Made by a program: the position numbers and the translations under genes. Under the pieces are notes generated by a model. The model was not told where the DNA came from. It saw only the letters and a list, made by a program, of their open reading frames with translations, and made no database searches. From Sphingomonadales bacterium BRH_c42 (GTDB lineage: Bacteria > Pseudomonadota > Alphaproteobacteria > Sphingomonadales > Sphingomonadaceae): a stretch of DNA of 61,441 nucleotides. This document shows, piece by piece, positions 54,991 through 61,441 of this stretch; within the stretch, counting starts at the first letter, position 1, and every line of letters begins with the position of its first letter. The DNA is taken from positions 1 to 61,441 of the forward strand of contig LOEX01000076.1 of assembly GCA_001516125.1 (NCBI GenBank), in the 5' to 3' direction.

Positions 54991-55626
54991 TCACGCTCCG
55001 GCCTTGCGCGCCACTCCCCACTCCATCCATCCGGCAAAACGCGGGGTTCCGGGCAGGTATCCCTGGCCCAAAGGCTCGACAGCAAAGCCGGCTCCGCGTA
55101 GCGCCGAGCCGATCGGGCGGGTCAGGTGGCATCCCCCCGCAATCTGCTTCCACACGGGCTCGATCCGCTGCTGCCAGCGTTGCACGCCTGCATCGGGCGC
55201 GCGGCCATGCTCGAGAAACAGCATCCGACCGCCCGGTTTGAGTATGCGCCGGATTTCCGAGAGCACGCGCTCGGGATCCTCGACCGAGCACAATGTATAG
55301 GTGCATACCACCGTATCGAACTGCCCGGACGCAAACGGGATGTGTTCGCCCACGCCTTCGAGGATCTGGGTATCCCAGCCCTTTTCGCTGGCGCGCAGGC
55401 GTGCCCCTTCCAGCAGCCCGGCATGCGGGTCGATGCCAGAAAAGGCGGTGACTGCCGCCTCGTTATAGAATTGCTGGTTGAGGCCGCCGCCGCAGCCCAG
55501 CTCGAACACCTTACCTGTCGCCAGCGGTACCACTTGCGAACGGCGCTTCATTATCTGCCCCTGGCTGCATGCCAGGGTGACAAGGCGCGGCATCACATGC
55601 CTGTCATACCACTGCTTCAACCCCAT
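54991..55626 (-). CDS. class I SAM-dependent methyltransferase
   Basis: GKVFELGCGGGLNQQFYN; CTYTLCSVEDPERVLSEIRRILKPGGRMLFLEHG. Confidence 0.88.
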   Translation of the reverse strand: MGLKQWYDRHVMPRLVTLACSQGQIMKRRSQVVPLATGKVFELGCGGGLNQQFYNEAAVTAFSGIDPHAGLLEGARLRASEKGWDTQILEGVGEHIPFASGQFDTVVCTYTLCSVEDPERVLSEIRRILKPGGRMLFLEHGRAPDAGVQRWQQRIEPVWKQIAGGCHLTRPIGSALRGAGFAVEPLGQGYLPGTPRFAGWMEWGVARKAGA

Positions 55627-55773
55627 GCTCGCCTCTTCAAATCCGGTAAGGGCCCAGCCTATCTCAACGCGGGGCAAAGGGAACGAGAATCTGTGCAAGG
55701 CGGGGTCAAGGCTTGACTTGCCCTTGGCGCAAGAGGCGCTAGATAGGTCGCAAAGCAAGAGGACTGATCCACC

Positions 55774-56556
55774 ATGGCCACCTTCACCCTTCCGAAAAAT
55801 TCGCGAATCAGGAAGGATGGGAAAGTCCATTCCGCCACCGGCGGTGGCCGTATCAAACGATTCAAAGTCTATCGCTTCGATCCCGATAACGGCGAAAACC
55901 CGCGATACGACACGTTCGAGATCGATCTCGACCAGTGTGGACCGATGGTGCTGCACGCGCTGATCAAGATTAAGGACGAGATCGATCCGACGCTGACTTT
56001 CCGCCGCTCGTGCCGCGAGGGGATTTGCGGATCGTGCGCGATGAACATGAACGGCAGCAATGGCCTCGCCTGCACCACCGCGATCGAAGACCTTGCGGGC
56101 GAAATCCGCATCACGCCGCTGCCGCATATGGATGTGATCAAGGACCTGGTGCCCGATTTCACCCATTTCTACGCGCAATACTCGTCAATCCGCCCGTGGC
56201 TGCAAACCGTCAGCCCCACGCCCAGCGGCAAGGAGCGGCTGCAAAGCCCCGATCAGCGCGCCAAACTCGATGGCCTTTACGAATGCATCCTGTGCGCCTG
56301 CTGTTCGACGGCGTGCCCTTCCTATTGGTGGAATTCGGACAAGTTCCTGGGACCGGCGATCCTGCTTCAGGCCTATCGCTGGCTGGCTGACAGCCGTGAC
56401 GAGATGGCAGGCGAGCGGCTCGATGAACTCGAGGACCCGTTCCGCCTCTATCGTTGCCACACGATCATGAACTGCGCCAATGTCTGCCCCAAGGGTCTCA
56501 GCCCAGCCAAGGCGATCGCGGAAACCAAGAAGCTGATGGCTGAACGGGCAATCTGA
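55774..56556 (+). CDS. sdhB: succinate dehydrogenase iron-sulfur subunit
   Basis: [54 protein letters not shown]. Confidence 0.95.
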   Translation: MATFTLPKNSRIRKDGKVHSATGGGRIKRFKVYRFDPDNGENPRYDTFEIDLDQCGPMVLHALIKIKDEIDPTLTFRRSCREGICGSCAMNMNGSNGLACTTAIEDLAGEIRITPLPHMDVIKDLVPDFTHFYAQYSSIRPWLQTVSPTPSGKERLQSPDQRAKLDGLYECILCACCSTACPSYWWNSDKFLGPAILLQAYRWLADSRDEMAGERLDELEDPFRLYRCHTIMNCANVCPKGLSPAKAIAETKKLMAERAI

Positions 56557-56564
56557 CGGCAAGC

Positions 56565-57020
56565 ATGGCACTGGCGAACGATGTTTTCGAGAGCGGGCCG
56601 GACCCGGAAAATCCCGGCTGGCGGCTGTGGAATCTGAAGGACCAGACGCTTTTCAACGGGGCAGTGATGGGCAAGCTCATCACCCGCGTCGAGGATGGCA
56701 AATGTCGCCTGCGGATGTTTCCCGAACGCAGGCATGAAAACCTGCAAGGCATCATCCACGGCGCAGTCACGCTGTCGCTGATCGACATTTCGCTGTTCAC
56801 CACGATGCACACCATCGGCAGCGGCAATGCAGGGCCTTCCGTGACGCTGGAGCTTTCGACCCAGTTCGTCGGCGGCGGCGATCCGAAGCGCCCGCTCGAC
56901 GCGGTGACAGAAATCGTGCGCGAAACCGGCTCGCTCGTATTCGTGCGCGGCACGGTCGAGCAGGAGGCGGAGCGGATTGCAGCGTTTTCGGGCATCGTGA
57001 GAAAATTCCAACCCAGATGA
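56565..57020 (+). CDS. PaaI-type hotdog thioesterase
   Basis: HENLQGIIHGAVTLSLIDISLFTTM. Confidence 0.82.
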   Translation: MALANDVFESGPDPENPGWRLWNLKDQTLFNGAVMGKLITRVEDGKCRLRMFPERRHENLQGIIHGAVTLSLIDISLFTTMHTIGSGNAGPSVTLELSTQFVGGGDPKRPLDAVTEIVRETGSLVFVRGTVEQEAERIAAFSGIVRKFQPR

Positions 57021-58132
57021 GCGGCTTGCTTGCACGCTACGAGCGACTGGTGGCGAATGGCGAGCTGCGGGCCGATCCGGCGCAGCGCAAGGCCGCGGAA
57101 CGCCTCCACATGCTGGAAAAGGACCTCGAGGCAGAAACCTCGGGCGGATTGCTCAGCCAGTTGTTCGCCCGCAAGCCGCAGGCCCCGCGCGGCGTGTATC
57201 TGTGGGGCGATGTCGGACGCGGCAAGTCGATGCTGATGGACCTGTTTGTCGATACGCTTTCAATCAGGGAAAAGCGCCGCGTCCATTTTCACGAATTCAT
57301 GCTCGAAGTTGACCGGCTGCTGCGCGAGGAGCGCCGCAGCGAGGCAGGCGATCCGGTGGCGCGGGTCGCATCAAGGCTGGCCGCGGACTTGCGCTGCCTC
57401 GCCTTTGACGAGATGGTCGTCACCAATACGGCGGATGCGGCGATCATGGCGCGGCTGTTCACCGCATTGATCGTAGATCACGGGGTGAGCATGGTCACCA
57501 CCAGCAACCGCCCTCCGCGCGATCTTTACAAGGACGGGCTCAACCGCTCGCTATTCGTGCCGTTCATCGACCTGATCGAGCAGCGGCTCGACGTGCTCAC
57601 GCTTGACGGGCCGGTCGATTATCGCATGGAGCGGCTGGGCGGGCTCGCCTGCTGGCATTCGCCGTTGGGCGACGGTGCCACGGCGCAGGTGCGCGAGGCC
57701 TTCTTTCGGCTGACAGACTTCAAGCCCGAAGATGCCGAGCACGTCCCTTCGGCGGAGCTTGATCTTGGCGGGGGCCGCGCGTTGCATGTGCCCAAGAGCC
57801 TTAAGGGCGTGGCGGTGTTCAGCTTCAAGCGGCTGTGCGGCGAAAATCGCGGTGCGTCCGACTATCTGGCCGTCGCCCGCGCCTATCACACCGTGATCGT
57901 GGTGGGCATTCCGCAGATGGGGCCGGACATGCGCAACGAGGCGATCCGCTTTACCAAGCTGGTGGACGCGCTCTACGAACACAAGGTCAAGCTGTTCGCC
58001 ACCGCAGCAACCGAACCGGGCAATCTCTACCAAAAGGGCGACGGGGCGTTCGAATTCGACCGGACGGTGAGCAGGCTGTGCGAGATGCAGAGCGCGCGTT
58101 ACATGGCGCTCGGACACGGCCTGCAAGCCTGA
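57017..58132 (+). CDS. zapE: cell division protein ZapE (AFG1-like ATPase)
   Basis: PRGVYLWGDVGRGKSMLMDLF; LAFDEMVVTNTADAAIM; TTSNRPPRDLYKDGLNR. Confidence 0.92.
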   Translation: MSGLLARYERLVANGELRADPAQRKAAERLHMLEKDLEAETSGGLLSQLFARKPQAPRGVYLWGDVGRGKSMLMDLFVDTLSIREKRRVHFHEFMLEVDRLLREERRSEAGDPVARVASRLAADLRCLAFDEMVVTNTADAAIMARLFTALIVDHGVSMVTTSNRPPRDLYKDGLNRSLFVPFIDLIEQRLDVLTLDGPVDYRMERLGGLACWHSPLGDGATAQVREAFFRLTDFKPEDAEHVPSAELDLGGGRALHVPKSLKGVAVFSFKRLCGENRGASDYLAVARAYHTVIVVGIPQMGPDMRNEAIRFTKLVDALYEHKVKLFATAATEPGNLYQKGDGAFEFDRTVSRLCEMQSARYMALGHGLQA

Positions 58133-58147
58133 ATTCCGGCCTGAAGA

Positions 58148-59071
58148 TCAGGCAACCGCAACCCGGCTCGAAAGCCGCGCCTGCGCCGCCACAAGCCGGT
58201 TCATGACCTTGAGATCCTGGTCGCGCAATTCAAGTGCGGTATCCGCCCACATTTCGGTGATGCGGTTGAGCTCGTCCAGTTCGAGTGCCCAGGCATGCTT
58301 CATCGCCCGGCGCGAACCTACCAGCCCGGCGTGCCGGCGATCGGACTTGCGGATGAATTCGCGGCAGGCCTCAAGCCCGTCGCCCGGTTCGGCCAACTGG
58401 TGGACAATGCCCAATTCGTACATCTCTTCGGCCGAATAGGTCTCGTTCGACACGATCAGCCGGTCCGCCATGGCACTGCCGATCTTGCGAGAGAGCAGCG
58501 CATGCGCGCCCATTCCCGGGAAGAGGCCGAACATGATTTCGGGCATGCCGAAAGTGGCGCTGCGCTCGGCCACGATATAGTCGAACGACAACAATGCCTC
58601 GAACCCGCCGCCCAGCGCCGCACCCTGCACCAGGCCGATTGTCAGCATCGGAATGCCCAGCGTATGGATATTCCGATGCAGTATCTCGCAGCAGCGATGG
58701 CCATAACTGACCAGGCCCGCACGGTCACGCTGCTGTATCAACCGCTGGAACAGCTCAAGGTCACCGCCAAAGCAGAATACTTCGGGCGAACGGCTGCCAA
58801 GAATGAGATATTTGAGCGGAACCTTGCCCGGTCCGAAACCCTGCGCGATCAGACGTTGCCAGCTTTCGAAATCGCGCAGCATCGGCGGCGTGAAACTGGG
58901 CCGACCGACCGGGTTCATAAATGTCCACAGCGCACTCAACCGGTCATCATATAGTACGTCAAGTTCCTGCAACTTGAACAATTCTTCCGGGATAGCGGAA
59001 TGCAACGCACTTTCGGCGTAGAATTCGCCCTCGTCCGTGAGGGGAATAGCCCTGCTCACTCCACCATCCAT
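58148..59071 (-). CDS. rpfF: RpfF-like crotonase (diffusible signal factor synthase homologue)
   Basis: FGGDLELFQRLIQQRDRAGLVSYGHRCCEILH; LVQGAALGGGFEALLSFDYIVAE; MPEIMFGLFPGMGAHALL; RITEMWADTALEL. Confidence 0.8.
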   Translation of the reverse strand: MDGGVSRAIPLTDEGEFYAESALHSAIPEELFKLQELDVLYDDRLSALWTFMNPVGRPSFTPPMLRDFESWQRLIAQGFGPGKVPLKYLILGSRSPEVFCFGGDLELFQRLIQQRDRAGLVSYGHRCCEILHRNIHTLGIPMLTIGLVQGAALGGGFEALLSFDYIVAERSATFGMPEIMFGLFPGMGAHALLSRKIGSAMADRLIVSNETYSAEEMYELGIVHQLAEPGDGLEACREFIRKSDRRHAGLVGSRRAMKHAWALELDELNRITEMWADTALELRDQDLKVMNRLVAAQARLSSRVAVA

Positions 59072-59363
59072 TGCGCGACGCTCCTTAGTTGCGTGACCCA
59101 AGTACCTGAATTTTTTTATAATATTGGTACTTTTAGCGTGGCAAATCACTCGTGTTCGGAGGAATCTAGGCGAGCCGGGAGTCCCTTGGCAAACAGATTT
59201 TTAACCATGTCTGTCGCCAGAACGACCTTTTTCGCCATTCTACCCACCAGATGTGGTTCCGCAGGCCAGCTCCACTCACAAGATATATGGCTGTGTTGCC
59301 AAAATGTCTGGAATCTCGGAAATTTTCCGGTAGCCGACGGCGCCGGAAGGGCATCGCAGGCAC

Positions 59364-59454
59364 GCTAACGCACGAACAGGCTCGCCAGTTCGACATGCGT
59401 TGACCAGCGAAACTGGCCGACCGGACGCAGCTTTGCGAGGGTGAGCCCGGCGTC
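59364..59454. repeat. duplicated 3' end of the 60023-61222 methyltransferase gene (copy 1)
   Basis: 78 nt identical to 60022-60099, then a few mismatches. Confidence 0.95.
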
Positions 59455-59546
59455 GGGGAACCTGAACGACTGGCTCGCACGCTAGCCACTTTCGGCGTAC
59501 GTTCTGGCGCGCGACTCGTTTGGGATGTCGCTCAGGGGATGGAACG

Positions 59547-60008
59547 ATGCGTGTTTTCCTTGCGGCCATGCTGCTCGTCGTTGCCTCCACCCCGGCGGCG
59601 GCAGAAAAGTGGTACTATGTCAGCGAGCGCGGGGACGAGGGCGACTTGATCGTCTTGGCCGATGCGGACAGCGTGCGGCAGACTGGAGAAGCCGTCTCAG
59701 TGCTCGCCTTCGCCGGCTCAGACTGGCCGCTGGATTTCATTGGCAAGCCTCCGGTCGATATCTGGTATCAGATAAAGCAGTTCGAGTTCCTCTGCTCGAG
59801 CGGCCAATACCGCACCACGCGCACCGATTCATATGACGAGTTTCGCGTTCTCAGGTATTCGACCAATCATAACGATGCATGGGCTCCCGTCCCGCCAGAA
59901 AGCATCGTCTACGGACTGCGGCAATTCGCCTGCGAGGGCACCCGCTTCGCAGAGTCCGGCGATCCGTTCGATTTTACCGATGAGGTCTTTTTCGGCCCTG
60001 ACAAATAA
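59547..60008 (+). CDS. secreted hypothetical protein (surface-adhesin E-like?)
   Basis: MRVFLAAMLLVVASTPAAAEKWYYVSERGDEGDLIVLADADSV. Confidence 0.65.
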   Translation: MRVFLAAMLLVVASTPAAAEKWYYVSERGDEGDLIVLADADSVRQTGEAVSVLAFAGSDWPLDFIGKPPVDIWYQIKQFEFLCSSGQYRTTRTDSYDEFRVLRYSTNHNDAWAPVPPESIVYGLRQFACEGTRFAESGDPFDFTDEVFFGPDK

Positions 60009-60021
60009 AGTCATGTCGGGT

Positions 60022-60112
60022 GCTAACGCACGAACAGGCTCGCCAGTTCGACATGCGTTGACCAGCGAAACTGGCCGACCGGACGCAGCTTTGCGAGGGC
60101 GAACCCGGCATC
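60022..60112. repeat. direct repeat copy 2 (native 3' end of methyltransferase gene)
   Basis: gctaacgcacgaacaggctcgccagttcgacatgcgttgaccagcgaaactggccgaccggacgcagctttgcgaggg. Confidence 0.95.
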
Positions 60113-61222
60113 GATCAGCACCCTTGCATCGCGCGCCCAACTCGCTGGATTGCAGCTGACATAGACCACCCGATCGAGCTTGCTCGCCGCGATCTGAGCG
60201 ATCTGATCGCGCGCACCCGCACGCGGCGGATCGATCAACACTCCATCGAACTTGTCCAGTTCGTCGGGCTGAAGCGGGTTGCGGAACAGATCGCGATGTA
60301 GCGCATGCACGGGTAGATTCGCCCCTGCCGCCGCCGATTTGCAGGCCAGATGCGCATCGCGCGCGGCCTCTGCTGCCAGCACCCTTGAATTTTTCGCAAA
60401 CGCGAAGGCAAAGGTGCCAAGCCCTGCGAACAGATCGGCGATTGTCGGGCAATCTTGCAACCAATCTACCGCATCGCTGACCAGTATTTGCTCACCGTCC
60501 TCGGTCGCCTGCAGGAATCCGCCCGTTGGAAAAGCGACGGAGCATCCCGATAGAGTAACCGTGACCGGTGCTGGCTCCCACAGGGCTTCGCCGCCATAAC
60601 CCTGATCGATCGCCAACCGGGCAAGACCGGAAGCTTGTGCAAATTCGAGCGCGCCCTCGGTCGCCTCCAACCCCTCAAGCGCAAGGTTGCCGATCATGCA
60701 CGCCACGCCCTGATCGGTCAGCGTCAGTTCGATATCCATTCCGCCCTTCAGCGCGCCGTATCTGGCCAGGAATTGGCGCAGGGCGGGCAACTGCCGGGCA
60801 AGTTCGGGGTGCAGGATATGGCACTCGGCCATATCGATGATGCGGTGCGAAGCGGCCTCACGAAAGCCGATCACCGCGCCTTGCCGCGTTCGCAAGGCAT
60901 GCAGCGTGGCGCGCCTGCGCGATCTGGGCGGCGAGACATGCGTGGCGAGCAGTTCGCCCACGGCGATCCCTTGCCCCTCCGCTGCATTGACGACGCGGCT
61001 GGTCACGAAATCGCGCAGCGCATCCTCGTCGAGCTGTTGCAACTGGCAGCCGCCGCATGAACCGAAATGCCGACACGGCGGCGCGGCATGGTGCGGTCCA
61101 TGCTCGATCGTCCCGTCTGCGCGCAGTATATCGCCTGGGGCAACGCCTGCGACATGCCGCCCGTCACCGGTCACACCGTCGCCGCGCGCGGCAATACGGA
61201 TGATGCGCCCTGCCTCGCTCAC
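60023..61222 (-). CDS. TrmA/RlmD-type class I SAM-dependent RNA methyltransferase
   Basis: CRHFGSCGGCQLQQLD; ADLFAGLGTFAFAFA; LIDPPRAGARDQI; VYVSCNPASWARDAR; GTG start. Confidence 0.9.
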   Translation of the reverse strand: MSEAGRIIRIAARGDGVTGDGRHVAGVAPGDILRADGTIEHGPHHAAPPCRHFGSCGGCQLQQLDEDALRDFVTSRVVNAAEGQGIAVGELLATHVSPPRSRRRATLHALRTRQGAVIGFREAASHRIIDMAECHILHPELARQLPALRQFLARYGALKGGMDIELTLTDQGVACMIGNLALEGLEATEGALEFAQASGLARLAIDQGYGGEALWEPAPVTVTLSGCSVAFPTGGFLQATEDGEQILVSDAVDWLQDCPTIADLFAGLGTFAFAFAKNSRVLAAEAARDAHLACKSAAAGANLPVHALHRDLFRNPLQPDELDKFDGVLIDPPRAGARDQIAQIAASKLDRVVYVSCNPASWARDARVLIDAGFALAKLRPVGQFRWSTHVELASLFVR

Positions 61223-61441
61223 AAGGTCGCTGCCAATGCTCTGCTTACCGCGCCCGCCAGATCGTCCGCCGAAAATGCCGGGCCAGCCAGCCGCGCGGCC
61301 TCGCCGTGTAGCCACACCGCCTCACATGCAGCCGAAAAGGCATCGCTCCCGCATGCCATGCGGCTGGCGGCGATTCCGGCCAGCACGTCGCCGCTGCCAG
61401 CCACCGAGAGCCAGCTTGAGGCGGGCGGAGCCAGCGCCAAC
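61219..61441 (-). CDS. NAD(P)H-hydrate dehydratase/epimerase, C-terminal part (partial)
   Basis: SWLSVAGSGDVLAGIAASRMACGSDAFSAACEAVWLHGEAARLAG. Confidence 0.8.
   Translation of the reverse strand, partial: LALAPPASSWLSVAGSGDVLAGIAASRMACGSDAFSAACEAVWLHGEAARLAGPAFSADDLAGAVSRALAATL

Overview
Alphaproteobacterial (Sphingomonadales/Erythrobacter-like) chromosomal window, high GC, nearly fully coding. Read from the translations: folP(partial)-ccrM-rnhB; PQQ-type sugar dehydrogenase; GNAT; DUF1285; NUDIX; CCA-adding enzyme; parC; ferredoxin plus two tandem cysteine desulfurases; alpha/beta hydrolase; TonB-like protein; DUF885; DUF1467-rnj-coaX-birA; a complete nuoA-N (complex I) operon; nitrilase; coniferyl-aldehyde-type ALDH; thiolase; 2-hydroxyacid dehydrogenase; nitronate monooxygenase; prfB; peroxiredoxin; PBP1A; amidase; rne; sdhB-thioesterase-zapE; an RpfF-like (DSF synthase) crotonase; TrmA/RlmD-like methyltransferase; nnr C-terminus. 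No rRNA, tRNA, CRISPR or IS transposase recognised. The most unusual signal is in the nuo operon. Repeat-type (palindromic, REP/RPE-like) elements of several unrelated families sit between genes at nuoC/D, D/E, E/F, F/G, I/J and K/L, and also at ccrM/folP. Each forms an uninterrupted small ORF (36-63 codons) that overlaps the upstream stop and downstream start by 1-8 nt (ATGA/GTGA/TTGA/TGATG/TAATG; the I/J copy overlaps only at the 3' side). The overlap context is duplicated at the element edges. Extra accessory genes in the same operon (71, 182 and 127 aa between nuoD and nuoE; 88 aa between nuoG and nuoH; 50 and 12 aa before nuoF) are spliced in the same way, with second and third copies of the nuoD 3' end and nuoE 5' end. 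This looks like insertion that preserves translational coupling ('translated spacers').
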